A stretch of 64,000 nt of DNA from Proteiniphilum saccharofermentans (GCF_900095135.1 NZ_LT605205.1:2914001-2978000), one strand, 5' to 3'; counted from the stretch's first letter, positions 34,683 to 43,635 are shown. The notes: generated from the sequence alone by a model not told the origin. Made by a program: numbers and translations.

Positions 34683-34690
34683 CAAAGTTA
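34683..34690 (-). promoter_or_regulatory. -7 box of the 37-aa ORF/Trx-like/lpxC operon
   Basis: TAACTTTG on the minus strand. A TTTG is present upstream but with a spacer of about 25, too long, so the -33 box is uncertain. Confidence 0.4.
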
Positions 34691-34802
34691 TGGTACAGTT
34701 CCGTGCCTTTTTTTACAAACTTACCGAAACGAATGTTTTGGCTACCCAACTGTACAAAATCGATACCTAAAAGTTGCCGGCTGTAACATGTACGACGGAA
34801 AA

Positions 34803-34836
34803 TCCAAAAAGAAAGGCGCTACTTGTCAGCAACGCC
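34803..34836 (-). terminator. Terminator of the RND efflux operon
   Basis: On the minus strand GGCGTTGCT pairs with AGCGCC (a two-base bulge) and is followed by TTTCTTTTT. It lies about 30 bases after the stop of the PII-like gene. Confidence 0.55.
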
Positions 34837-34863
34837 CCCCCGGAATCAATCATCAAAATCGAA

Positions 34864-35157
34864 TCATATCATATCTTCCACGCTCCATACGAAGGCACGG
34901 AGACCCAGGTTGGGCGACTCTTCATCGAGTTTCCTCAGATAGTCCAGCAACAGCTTCACCCGGTCGTCCTCCACGATAGTAAGGATGGCCTTGTTCACCG
35001 AAGGCCACGCGTGGGAACCGTAATGCGGTTCTCCGGTCTTGCTTCCCCGTCCGTGCACCTCTTTCCATGAAGTGAATCCGCGTATATTGAGTGAACTCAG
35101 GTTGCCCACGATCTCATCGTAGTGCGCCTGGTCTAAAGTTATCATTACTGCTTTCAT
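34864..35157 (-). CDS. PII-like transporter-associated protein (PG0541 type)
   Basis: A 97-residue protein resembling PII signalling proteins: a beta strand (KAVMITLD), a helix, then a loop at the T-loop position (EVHGRGSKTGEPHYGSHAWPSVN), a strand (KAILTIVEDD) and a final helix with FVWSVEDMI. Proteins of this type are encoded next to RND pumps in Porphyromonas and relatives and are thought to be accessory or regulatory. It is the last gene of the tetR-tolC-hlyD-acrB cluster, 55 bases after the pump gene. Ligand unknown. Confidence 0.75.
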   Translation of the reverse strand: MKAVMITLDQAHYDEIVGNLSSLNIRGFTSWKEVHGRGSKTGEPHYGSHAWPSVNKAILTIVEDDRVKLLLDYLRKLDEESPNLGLRAFVWSVEDMI

Positions 35158-35160
35158 ATT

Positions 35161-35195
35161 TTCAATTACAAATTACTAATTACCAATTATCAATG
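35161..35195. repeat. AATTACnAATTA-type short repeat in the efflux operon
   Basis: The gap between the pump and PII-like genes is filled by repeated AATTAC/AATTATC units. The other two gaps of the same operon carry AATTCAAGATTC-type repeats. Confidence 0.5.
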
Positions 35196-35212
35196 TCCTC
35201 GCATTTTTCACT

Positions 35213-38200
35213 TTAACCAATCAATACCGCGCGGCGGTGTTTCCTGCGTCTTCTGCGCACACCGTAGCCTGCCATCATGGAATAGAGCGCCGGGATCAGT
35301 ATAAGGGTAATGATGGTGGAGAAGGTCATACCTCCGATAATGGAGATACCCAGTGATTTCCACATCTCTGATCCCTGCCCTGTACCTATTGCCAACGGAA
35401 CCATACCCAGGATAGTGGTAAGGGTGGTCATCAATACGGGACGCAACCTCGAACGGCCTCCATGGACTACCGCCGTGATAATGGACATACCTCTCTCCCG
35501 GTTCAGGTTGATGTAGTCGATCAACACGATGGCGTTTTTCACCACCATTCCCACAAGCATGATCAACCCGACAAATCCCATAATACCGAGTGGTTCTCCC
35601 GTAAGGGCAAGGAAGAGGATGGAGCCGGTAAAGGCGAACGGCACGGTGAGGATAATCATAAACGGATAGGTGAGCGATTCGAACTGCGATGCCAATACAA
35701 TATATACCAGCAGAGAAACGATCATAAGAAGAAGTCCCAACTGTGAAAATGACTCCTGCTGGTCTTCCAGGGATCCACCTATCTCCATCTGCACTCCTGC
35801 CGGCAGATCTGCTTCGGCCATAATGGTATTTACATCGGTCACCACCTCACTCAGGGCACGACCGTAAATGGTACCGGTCACCGTGACAATACGCTGGCGA
35901 TCCTGACGGTCGATCTGCGGCAGTGTAGAAGTTTCTATTACTGTCCCCAGGTCACGTACCCTCACACCGGCTCCCATCGTGTTGTATATCAATATATTTT
36001 CGATATCTTCAATGGACTGGCGGTATTGTTCTTCATACCGTACCCGGATATCATACTCTTCTCCTTCTTCACGGAAACGTGACATGACAAGACCGTTGAT
36101 CCTGTTTCTGATAGCATTGGCCGCCGTACTCATGTTCAGTCCGTTCAACGCTAATTTCTCACGGTCGAACTGTATCTGGTACTCCATCCGGTAATCTTTT
36201 CTCGATACCGTGATGTCGCGCAATCCTTTCACGCCTTCCAGTTTGGTTCTCATCTCGGCAGCGAGTTGGTCGGTGGCTGCAAGATCATACCCGTAGATAT
36301 TCAACGCGACATTACTTCCACCGGTCATTCCCATATCGCCTCCACCCGGCATTACCCGGAAACGATGCAACTCCGGCATATTGGCAAGGTCCTGACGTAT
36401 TTCGTCAGATATGTCATAGATGGTCTTTTTCCTGTTCTTGGCCTCCGTCAGACGCATCGTATAGGTCATGATATTGGAGGCATTATCCTGCATGGCTGCC
36501 CAGGTGTTATCTTCCGAAGCCGCGCCCACGCTGAAAGAGATGATCTCGATCTCCGGATATTTTTCCTGCATCCCCCGCGCTATCCTGTGGCCTGCCTCCC
36601 GGGCAACCTCCATACGGGTTCCGGTAGGCATCTCCACGGTAATGCCAATTTCGTTGTTGTCGGACGCCGGCATAAATTCCGTTTTCAAAGTGACGGCACT
36701 GACAACCACACTTATGATAAAAACAACCAGCACACCCAACAATGTGAGTCGTCTCCTGCGAGCCACCCAATTCACCAATCGGGCGTAAGCATGATCGATT
36801 CCGTTGAGCAACGGAAGTACTCTTCTACTATACCATTTGTCGAAACCGGACGCCTTGGCATCCTTGTTCGAGCGCATCATCTTCGCACTCATCATCGGGG
36901 TAAGTGTCAAGGCTATGATCAGCGACAGAGAAATTATGATGGTCACCATCCATCCCAACTGCTTGAACATCACACCGGCAAAACCACCGACCATGGTCAT
37001 CGGTAAGAATACCGCAATAATGGTCAGTGTAGAGGCGATTACGGAAAGGGATACTTCTTCCGTACCGTACACAGCAGCCTGTCTGACACGGCTCCCCCGC
37101 TCAATATGGGAAGTAATGTTTTCCAACACCACAATGGCATCGTCCACCACCATCCCGATGGTGATGGAAAGGGCTGAGAGCGAGATTATATTGATGCTAT
37201 TGCCGGTGAGATAGAGATAGATAAACGATCCGATCAGCGAGATGGGTATGGTCACCATGATAATGATGGTGGCACGCCACCGCCCCAGGAAGAAAAGCAC
37301 GATGATACCGACGATAATAAGTGCCAGCACGATCGTCTCCAGCAAACTATTGATGGATACTTTAATATAATCGGAAGTATCCATTACCGTAACAAGCTTG
37401 ATATCGGGCGGAAGACTCTTTTCCAGCACAGGCAACTGTGCTTTTACCGCATCAGCAATCGCTGCGGTGTTGGCACCCGACTGTTTCTGTACCACGATGG
37501 AAGCACTCCGCTGTCCGTTGGTATAATTCTCCTGTATACGGGACTCCAGTGTATCTTTCACCGATGCCACATCCCGCAGATAGATGGCGCGTCCCTGGTT
37601 GTTACCCACAATGATATTGTTCAGGTCGCGGCTGTTCTTGAATTCTCCCTCGAGACGTAACATATAGGTCTGCGTGCCGATATCGAAATTACCGGCAGGG
37701 ACATTCACATTTTCAGTGGCGATCACTTGTGCGATCTGTTCCAGGGAAATATTGTATGCCTCCAGTTTTTCAGGTACCACATTCACCTGTATCTCCCTTT
37801 GGGGGGCACCACTGACGGAAACGGTACCCACACCCGAAATACGGTTGAGCGGGTTGGCCACCTGTTCGTCGAGTATCTTATACAGTGCTCCCGAGCTCTC
37901 TTGTGCAGTGGCAGAGAGCACTACTACCGGTATCATGTCAGAGCTGAACTTCAGGATCATGGGATCTTCCGTACCGTCAGGCAAAAAGCCCGATATCAGA
38001 GATACCTTATCCCGCACATCGTTCATCACGGCATCCATATCTGTACCGAATTCGAACTCCAGCATGATCATTGACATACCGTCCCTCGATTGTGATGTAA
38101 TTTCTTTCAGTTTCTCGGTAGAGTTCAGGACATCTTCAAGCGGACGGGTTACATTGGTCTCCACATCCTCGGCACCTGCCCCCGAATAGGAGGTCATGAC

Positions 38201-38338
38201 CGAGACAATATTCATGTCGATATTGGGATAGAGGTCTATAGGCAGCTGCCTGTAGAACAAAAACCCTATCAGCACAACACCGATAAATATTAATGATGTT
38301 CCCACGGGATTTTTTACCGCAGTTTCATATATTTTCAT
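35213..38338 (-). CDS. RND efflux transporter permease (AcrB/HAE1 family)
   Basis: A 1041-residue inner-membrane pump with the 12-helix RND layout and two large periplasmic loops. The proton-relay Asp pair is in TIGMVVDDAIVVLENI (helix 4, about residue 400). FIYLYLTGNSINIISL, MVGGFAGVMFKQLGWMV and LTLTPMMSAKMM are typical. It should form a trimer with the adaptor and TolC-like channel encoded just upstream and export toxic compounds. It lies third in a tetR-controlled operon. An Arg-rich C terminus (RRRRRKHRR) is notable. The export substrate cannot be told. Confidence 0.93.
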   Translation of the reverse strand: MKIYETAVKNPVGTSLIFIGVVLIGFLFYRQLPIDLYPNIDMNIVSVMTSYSGAGAEDVETNVTRPLEDVLNSTEKLKEITSQSRDGMSMIMLEFEFGTDMDAVMNDVRDKVSLISGFLPDGTEDPMILKFSSDMIPVVVLSATAQESSGALYKILDEQVANPLNRISGVGTVSVSGAPQREIQVNVVPEKLEAYNISLEQIAQVIATENVNVPAGNFDIGTQTYMLRLEGEFKNSRDLNNIIVGNNQGRAIYLRDVASVKDTLESRIQENYTNGQRSASIVVQKQSGANTAAIADAVKAQLPVLEKSLPPDIKLVTVMDTSDYIKVSINSLLETIVLALIIVGIIVLFFLGRWRATIIIMVTIPISLIGSFIYLYLTGNSINIISLSALSITIGMVVDDAIVVLENITSHIERGSRVRQAAVYGTEEVSLSVIASTLTIIAVFLPMTMVGGFAGVMFKQLGWMVTIIISLSLIIALTLTPMMSAKMMRSNKDAKASGFDKWYSRRVLPLLNGIDHAYARLVNWVARRRRLTLLGVLVVFIISVVVSAVTLKTEFMPASDNNEIGITVEMPTGTRMEVAREAGHRIARGMQEKYPEIEIISFSVGAASEDNTWAAMQDNASNIMTYTMRLTEAKNRKKTIYDISDEIRQDLANMPELHRFRVMPGGGDMGMTGGSNVALNIYGYDLAATDQLAAEMRTKLEGVKGLRDITVSRKDYRMEYQIQFDREKLALNGLNMSTAANAIRNRINGLVMSRFREEGEEYDIRVRYEEQYRQSIEDIENILIYNTMGAGVRVRDLGTVIETSTLPQIDRQDRQRIVTVTGTIYGRALSEVVTDVNTIMAEADLPAGVQMEIGGSLEDQQESFSQLGLLLMIVSLLVYIVLASQFESLTYPFMIILTVPFAFTGSILFLALTGEPLGIMGFVGLIMLVGMVVKNAIVLIDYINLNRERGMSIITAVVHGGRSRLRPVLMTTLTTILGMVPLAIGTGQGSEMWKSLGISIIGGMTFSTIITLILIPALYSMMAGYGVRRRRRKHRRAVLIG

Positions 38339-38429
38339 ACGATTATTTTATTTTTTTCTTGTCGGTGTATGGAACCTTGTATGTTTAATGATTATTGTAA
38401 ACATGTCGGTTTCATACTTATATATTTTT

Positions 38430-38515
38430 AATTCAAGATTTCATATTCAAGATTTAGCTTCGCTGACTTGCAATTCAAATTTTGAATTTTGAATCTTAAA
38501 TTTTGAATCTTAATC
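38430..38515. repeat. AATTCAAGATTC-type inverted repeat between hlyD-like and pump genes
   Basis: Left part with ATTCAAGATTT twice, a middle GCTTCGCTGACTTGC, and a right part with TTTTGAATCTTAAA twice, roughly complementary to the left. The same layout is at 39566-39672, where the middle reads ACTACGTTGATTTGCC. A left-arm-like relic is at 48180-48207. Confidence 0.65.
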
Positions 38516-39532
38516 TATAACTTCCACTTCAACTCCGTCAATCAGACCGGTATTACCTTGCACGATCACTTTATCCCCGTCATTCAGGCCGGAAACGATC
38601 TCATATTTATCGTTGATACGGACTCCCAGTTGTACCAAAGTGTAGATTGCTTTTCCGTCTTTTTCCACGAACACATAACGGTCGTTAGAACCTACCTGCT
38701 TCAATACAGCCCTGTCGGAAAGCAACGGGCGTTCATTGGTACCGAAGTTCATCTTCACACGGGCAAACATACCGGGACGTAACCGCTGGTCGCCGTTAGG
38801 CACCGATATCTCTACTGTAAAAGTGTGCGAAACGGGGTCGAGCGTGGGATGTATCAACGATACGCTTCCCTGGAACACTTCTCCTCCCAGGGCATCTACC
38901 TGTACTTCTACCGGCATTCCCTTTACCACCTGGCTATAATAAGACTCCGAGACATTGACCTTTACCTTTACGGGATTGATACTCTCGATGGTGAGGATGG
39001 GGGACTGTCCGGCTACATCTCCCGGATCGTAATTACGAGCAGTCACCACTCCGTTTACGGGACTGGTCAGCGTAGTATTCTCATCCAGATTATTCAGGGC
39101 ATACTCCGCCACATCGAGTTGGGTCTTTGCCTGGTCGAGTTGCTGTTTGGAAATACCACCTACTTCATACAGCTCTTTATAGCGTTCATAGTCCCTTTTC
39201 AACGTGGCTACCTGTGTCTGTTGTTGTGAAAGATTTGCCTTATCCATGGTTACCAACGCCTGTCCGCGACGGACTTGCGAACCAACATCCACCCTGATTT
39301 CACGAATGCGGCCTCCCATGGCGGGAGCAATATTATTCACCTGATCAGCCTCTACCGTAGCGGTAAAGGTCGATATCTGATCCACCGGTACCAATTGAAC
39401 CTCTTCCACACGTACCTTTGTCTTCTGGATAGCTTCGCTTTCAGCGTTCCCGGTACGGTCTCCTCCTCCGCAGGAAGCAAGCAGTGCAACTGCCAGTAAA
39501 GGAGTTATTCTCAATAAACTGTATCGTTTCAT
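38510..39532 (-). CDS. RND efflux periplasmic adaptor (membrane fusion protein)
   Basis: A 340-residue lipoprotein (ALLASC near residue 20) of the HlyD/AcrA type. The lipoyl half-motifs are APAMGGRIREIRVDVGSQVRRGQALVTMD and TLTSPVNGVVTARNYDPGDVAGQSP, separated by a helical hairpin with QTQVATLKRDYERYKEL. Beta-barrel and membrane-proximal domains follow. It links the pump to the outer-membrane channel. The ATG at 39530-39532 is chosen because it directly begins the signal sequence MKRYSLLRI; a longer frame from 39571 is not plausible. Confidence 0.92.
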   Translation of the reverse strand: MKRYSLLRITPLLAVALLASCGGGDRTGNAESEAIQKTKVRVEEVQLVPVDQISTFTATVEADQVNNIAPAMGGRIREIRVDVGSQVRRGQALVTMDKANLSQQQTQVATLKRDYERYKELYEVGGISKQQLDQAKTQLDVAEYALNNLDENTTLTSPVNGVVTARNYDPGDVAGQSPILTIESINPVKVKVNVSESYYSQVVKGMPVEVQVDALGGEVFQGSVSLIHPTLDPVSHTFTVEISVPNGDQRLRPGMFARVKMNFGTNERPLLSDRAVLKQVGSNDRYVFVEKDGKAIYTLVQLGVRINDKYEIVSGLNDGDKVIVQGNTGLIDGVEVEVID

Positions 39533-39565
39533 ATAATTATTTATATATTTTATTTTTAAATTGGG

Positions 39566-39672
39566 TTCCACATTTAAAATTCAAAATTCAAGATTCAAGA
39601 TTCAAAATTCAAGATTTCAGATTTGACTACGTTGATTTGCCATTCGAATATTAAATTTTGAATCTTAAATCT
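39566..39672. repeat. AATTCAAGATTC-type inverted repeat between tolC-like and adaptor genes
   Basis: Four to five units of the type ATTCAAGATTC/ATTCAAAATTC, a middle GACTACGTTGATTTGCC, then AAATTTTGAATCTTAAAT as partly complementary right arm. It is related in layout and in its middle to the copy at 38430-38515, in the same operon. Confidence 0.65.
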
Positions 39673-41124
39673 TTATTCTATATTTACCGGCGTAATATCA
39701 TACCCCAGCACTTTCTCCAGATCGGCTTTAGCCGAGAGATAGTCGTAGATGGCGTTCCTGTACTGCAGTTCGGCGTTCAGCACGGCCAATGCCGCCGCGT
39801 TGACATCCACGATAGTACCCATTCCCGTCTCGTACCGCTTCAGGGTAATCTCATGGCCCTTGCGGGCTTGTTCCACGGATGATTGCGTAGCTACCACCTG
39901 TTCAATATTTTTGTGGATAAGGTCGTAATTGTTCCTGATCGACAACTTGAGCCCCCTTTCCACATCCTTGCGTTGTTCATCGAGTTGCCATAGCTGTATC
40001 TGTGCCTGTTTCACATTATGGTAACGTTGTCCGCCGCTAAAGAGAGGTATCTGGAGCGTGAAGCCCAGCATGGAATAGGGATCCCAACGATAAGTATTGA
40101 ACTTGAAGTCATTGTTCTGACTCATGTAGGTCCAGTTGAAAGAGGTCACCAGTGAAGGAGCATACTGCAGTTTCTGCAACTCATAGGCTTTTTGTGCCTG
40201 TTCGGCCTGCAGGTCGAACTGCTTGATATCACTATTGTTGATAAGCGAAGTATCCGCCGGAATGATGGCATCGAACATGCTCTTCTCATAATCATCCAAA
40301 GAACCCACCACTTTCAGCGGTATGTCGCCATCGATCCCCATCAGCATCTTCAGTTGCAATTCAGCGATCTTCATCATATTCTCCGACTGAAGGATACTGG
40401 GTATAAGGCTTTTGAGCCGCACGTCGGCGGTGATCACATCATACTCGGCCACCACTCCCTGATTATACCGGTTACGGATATTCTCGAGGTTGATGGAATC
40501 GGTCTCGTAAGTTTTCCTGAAAACGTCGTGGCTATCCTGCGCCAGCAACAGGCTGAAAAATGATTTCTTTACTTGGTTCATCAGGTTGATACGCGACGCA
40601 CGGGCCTGCTCCATAGCGAGTTGGATATCCACCTCGGTCATCTGGATATTTTTCCATAGCGAAGGAACTACCAATGGCAGACTCACATTCAGTCCGGCTG
40701 ACCAAACGTTAAAACGCCCCATCTGGATCCCTTCACCACTATCAGTACCGCCGCCAGGCATCATCACTTTTTGCAATACCTGCAGTATCTGTAATTCTTC
40801 TTCGGTATAATCCCCGGGGTCAATATCTCCGCCTCCCATGCCGAAACCTTCGTCAAAGTAGACCGTCTGTCTTTTGATAGCGCGCTGGTATTGCCCGATC
40901 AGATCCATCTGAGGCATAAGGGCCCCGTAAGCCGACTTCCTCGCATACTGCTTCTTGGTGATCTCCATATCGGCAACCTTCACCGTGGGATTCTCACTCA
41001 AAGCGATTTCCAATGCACGGTCCAAATCGATCTGCAAACTATCGGTTTGCTGTGCTGTTGCCGTCGATAAACCGGCAAGACCCGGTAGTATCAGTAATAA
41101 TAGTATTATACTTCGTAGATTCAT
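39673..41124 (-). CDS. TolC-family outer-membrane efflux protein
   Basis: A 483-residue exported protein (signal LLLLILPGLAGLSTATAQ) built from two repeats of long helices with short barrel strands. ALEIALSENPTVKVADMEI near the start and the repeated YELQKLQYAPSLVTSFNWTYMS / GFTLQIPLFSGGQR are characteristic. It supplies the outer-membrane channel of the tripartite pump. First structural gene of the operon after tetR; 91 bases with an operator-like palindrome separate it from the tetR stop. Confidence 0.92.
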   Translation of the reverse strand: MNLRSIILLLLILPGLAGLSTATAQQTDSLQIDLDRALEIALSENPTVKVADMEITKKQYARKSAYGALMPQMDLIGQYQRAIKRQTVYFDEGFGMGGGDIDPGDYTEEELQILQVLQKVMMPGGGTDSGEGIQMGRFNVWSAGLNVSLPLVVPSLWKNIQMTEVDIQLAMEQARASRINLMNQVKKSFFSLLLAQDSHDVFRKTYETDSINLENIRNRYNQGVVAEYDVITADVRLKSLIPSILQSENMMKIAELQLKMLMGIDGDIPLKVVGSLDDYEKSMFDAIIPADTSLINNSDIKQFDLQAEQAQKAYELQKLQYAPSLVTSFNWTYMSQNNDFKFNTYRWDPYSMLGFTLQIPLFSGGQRYHNVKQAQIQLWQLDEQRKDVERGLKLSIRNNYDLIHKNIEQVVATQSSVEQARKGHEITLKRYETGMGTIVDVNAAALAVLNAELQYRNAIYDYLSAKADLEKVLGYDITPVNIE

Positions 41125-41161
41125 TACTTCATTTCAATTAAAAATTCAATTACATTTAAAC

Positions 41162-41190
41162 GAAAACGGTCATTAGAATTAGTCGTTTTC
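41162..41190. promoter_or_regulatory. Operator-like palindrome upstream of the tolC-like gene
   Basis: GAAAACG (41162-41168) and CGTTTTC (41184-41190) are perfectly complementary, and several of the 15 bases between them also fit two-fold symmetry. The site lies 38-66 bases before the tolC-like ATG and downstream of tetR, a likely place for TetR to block the pump genes without blocking its own. Confidence 0.5.
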
Positions 41191-41215
41191 AATTTTTACT
41201 GCTTAATGAAAATGT

Positions 41216-41827
41216 TTACTTACCTGTTCTTTGTTGTTCTAAGTACGCGTCTATGATCCTGATCCCTTTCCCTGTCAATATACCCCGCACAAAGTTGATC
41301 ATCATTGTGTAAAAGAGATCTTGAAACGAGAAGGGCGGCTTCTCAAGATAAGAGGCGCGGATATAGGTGTAAGTGGTCTCTTCTACCAGAAAAGCAGCCA
41401 CATTCACATCCAAGTCCTCCCGGATATACCCCTCCTTAATTCCCTGTCGCAGAAAATCCCGCAGGTAGTTATTATTGGTTTCAACATGCTCCCTGATCAG
41501 CTTAGCGGCCCGGGGATAATATTTCTGGATATCCTCGAAAAACCTCACATTACAGATGGGCATATGCTGATGCTCCTCGATGATTTTGATAAACACATCT
41601 ACCACATTGGGGCTCTGTCCGAGAAGAGCAATAAAATGCTTGTCCCTTTCCTGCTTAAAGCGAAGAAGCGCCGACAACAAGATATCTTCCTTGTCCTTGA
41701 AGTTTTCATAAATGGTCCTTTTCGAGATACCCAGCGAGGAAGCGATCTCGTCCATCGATACATTCTTTATACCATATTGCTGGAACAGACGGCTCGCTTT
41801 TTCAATAATTCTTTCCTTTATATCCAT
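41216..41827 (-). CDS. TetR/AcrR-family transcriptional regulator
   Basis: A 203-residue regulator. The N-terminal helix-turn-helix is clear (IEKASRLFQQYGIKNVSMDEIASSLGISKRTIYENFKDKEDIL), followed by a helical ligand-binding domain of about 140 residues. It heads the efflux operon on the same strand and has its own promoter, so it presumably represses itself and the pump genes until a pump substrate binds. Confidence 0.92.
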   Translation of the reverse strand: MDIKERIIEKASRLFQQYGIKNVSMDEIASSLGISKRTIYENFKDKEDILLSALLRFKQERDKHFIALLGQSPNVVDVFIKIIEEHQHMPICNVRFFEDIQKYYPRAAKLIREHVETNNNYLRDFLRQGIKEGYIREDLDVNVAAFLVEETTYTYIRASYLEKPPFSFQDLFYTMMINFVRGILTGKGIRIIDAYLEQQRTGK

Positions 41828-41856
41828 TCATTGGCGGATTGCGTAAAAAAACGGCA

Positions 41857-41888
41857 CAAAGGTAGTAGAGAAAACTCAAAAACTCAAA
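41857..41888 (-). promoter_or_regulatory. Promoter of tetR
   Basis: TTTG (41885-41888), a 20-base spacer, TACCTTTG (41857-41864): an exact match to the consensus. The spacer is made of ACTCAAAA-type direct repeats. Confidence 0.65.
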
Positions 41889-41935
41889 TTGGTTTTCCAG
41901 GTTTTAACATACTTTACATTAAGATTCTGTTACAC

Positions 41936-42784
41936 TCAGAGGTTCAGCACGGCCCGCAACGCCTTGTAGCCCGCAACGCTGGCCCTGATCTTGTCTCCAT
42001 TCTTAAGGGTAAGCATCTGGTTCTGTTTTTCGTACATCTCAATACGAAGTATCTTTTCCACATTTACAATATAAGAACGGTGCACTCTCACAAACTGTGA
42101 CGAAGGTAATCCCGCTTCGAAATACTTCATGGTCTCTTCTTTGAGAAACCTGTTCTGGTGGGTGACTATCTGCACATAATCGCCGTCGGATTGGATATAG
42201 ACAATATCAGGGACAAGAATCACGTGTATCTTCTGACCAATCTTTACCGCTACCCGTTCCAGCACTTCGCTCTCTCCATTGCTATTCTCTTTTTCCCTGT
42301 CGGCGTGCGGTTCCGCAGAGTCTGTTTCCGGCTCCTCTTCTTTCTGCCTCTCCTTTTCAGTTTCCCTTTGTATCATCCTGAAATGGATTATTTGCACATG
42401 TATCACATACATAAACAGGCCGATAAAAGCGGACAACGGAATAAGTGAACGAATCTCATCCCTGTTTTCATTACCGAGCAGAAGGATGGAAGAGAGATAA
42501 CCAAAGAGTACCCATATGGATATATAGAGGAACCCCAATGCGAAATAATTGATAAACCGCTGAAAGACATCTAATCTCACATAGTTGGAAGACGGAATGA
42601 TGACTGCCAGCAGCATCCCCATTCCCAGTAAGATGATCGCATCAATGCAACTCTTTAGTAAAAGCAAACCAAGGGGAAAGGAGACAATCGGGAGAAATGC
42701 CGCCGTTTGCAATAGGGCGTACATTACGCCCAGGACTATCACTGGTAACAGTCGTAAGGGTATATACGTCAATGAGAGCTTCAT
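41936..42784 (-). CDS. Membrane-bound LytTR-family regulator
   Basis: A 282-residue protein with about four membrane segments in its first 135 residues, a highly charged Glu/Lys linker (about 140-175) and a C-terminal LytTR DNA-binding domain (IVYIQSDGDYVQIVTHQNRFL, then QFVRVHRSYIVNVEKI). Such proteins sense something in the membrane and bind DNA directly, without a kinase. It follows the LiaF-like gene by 38 bases and shares its promoter at 43603-43635, so the LiaF-like protein is a likely partner. Confidence 0.88.
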   Translation of the reverse strand: MKLSLTYIPLRLLPVIVLGVMYALLQTAAFLPIVSFPLGLLLLKSCIDAIILLGMGMLLAVIIPSSNYVRLDVFQRFINYFALGFLYISIWVLFGYLSSILLLGNENRDEIRSLIPLSAFIGLFMYVIHVQIIHFRMIQRETEKERQKEEEPETDSAEPHADREKENSNGESEVLERVAVKIGQKIHVILVPDIVYIQSDGDYVQIVTHQNRFLKEETMKYFEAGLPSSQFVRVHRSYIVNVEKILRIEMYEKQNQMLTLKNGDKIRASVAGYKALRAVLNL

Positions 42785-42822
42785 TCCTTGTTTTTAAATT
42801 GGGTTACCGTTTTTCTGTTTGT

Positions 42823-43578
42823 CTACCGTATTTCGCATCCTCCAAAGGTCAGATTGCCTTGCAGGATCAGCTTTCGGGTATGATCGGGCTGGGAAATGAT
42901 CCGATTATCTTCAACACCTCCCAGAACAGTCTGAAATCGTGTCTCGATCCACCAATCACCGGGAATATAGAGCTCCACACCCCCAAAAGTGGCGTCAATA
43001 TCGAGAAAGGTCTCTCCTTCCGGGAGCGTGGTTCTTCTCAGGTCAAGCACCACACCGCCAAAAGTGGCGTTTATGCTGCCGCCGTTGAAAATAGGGTCTA
43101 AGAAAATACTCTCGGAACCGCCGAACAGCACGCTTTTGTCTATTCTCCCGTTTACGTTTTCTGTAGAATCGGCTCCTATCTGTTTGTATCCGTGCTGCCT
43201 CCTACCCCTGCCGGAACCTATCCTGAAAACAAGCACAAGTCCCAGGAGGATGAGCAATACCGGCCAATAGATACGGGCAAAATCCGTATCAACGCCGCTG
43301 ATAAATCCCGGATAAGCTTCCGCTATACGGGGAAGCAGGAAGAAGAGTCCCGCGATCAACCAAATCACCCCGAAAGAATAATCTCTTTTGGAAAAACTGA
43401 TAATGGAAAGTACAATAAAGATCATCGGCCATGAAAACAGGATAGGCCTGAGGGCGGCATCAATCCATCCGAAATTAAATGATAGAAACAGCAATCCGGC
43501 TATAATCAACAACAGACCGAAAATAATCCCTTTCGACTTTGGCGAATGATGAAATGTAAAACATGAATTTATTTCCAT
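42823..43578 (-). CDS. LiaF-like membrane protein
   Basis: A 251-residue protein. The N-terminal half has four membrane segments (IIFGLLLIIAGLLFLSFNF, PILFSWPMIFIVLSII, FGVIWLIAGLFFLL and IYWPVLLILLGLVLVF). The C-terminal half is a repetitive beta domain with the motif FGG about every 20-30 residues (VLFGGSES, ATFGGVVLDL, ATFGGVELYI, VLGGVED, LTFGGCEI), as in LiaF/VraT-type proteins that sense cell-wall antibiotics. Pairing with the LytTR gene suggests envelope-stress signalling; this is inference. Confidence 0.8.
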   Translation of the reverse strand: MEINSCFTFHHSPKSKGIIFGLLLIIAGLLFLSFNFGWIDAALRPILFSWPMIFIVLSIISFSKRDYSFGVIWLIAGLFFLLPRIAEAYPGFISGVDTDFARIYWPVLLILLGLVLVFRIGSGRGRRQHGYKQIGADSTENVNGRIDKSVLFGGSESIFLDPIFNGGSINATFGGVVLDLRRTTLPEGETFLDIDATFGGVELYIPGDWWIETRFQTVLGGVEDNRIISQPDHTRKLILQGNLTFGGCEIR

Positions 43579-43602
43579 AATAAATACAATTTAGAATTTG
43601 CA

Positions 43603-43635
43603 CAAATTTACGCTTCAAAAGGGGTCGGAAACAAC
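43603..43635 (-). promoter_or_regulatory. Promoter of the LiaF-like/LytTR operon
   Basis: GTTG (43632-43635 on the minus strand), a 21-base spacer and TAAATTTG (43603-43610). Predicted leader about 18 bases. Confidence 0.5.

Noticed and set aside
36266-37006. 246-codon ORF antisense to the RND pump
   Set aside because: It is one of many long shadow frames opposite a strongly conserved pump gene; its sequence is His- and Arg-rich without domains.
41321-42100. 259-codon plus-strand ORF across tetR and the LytTR gene
   Set aside because: It is antisense to two well-identified genes and spans the gap between them, including the tetR promoter.
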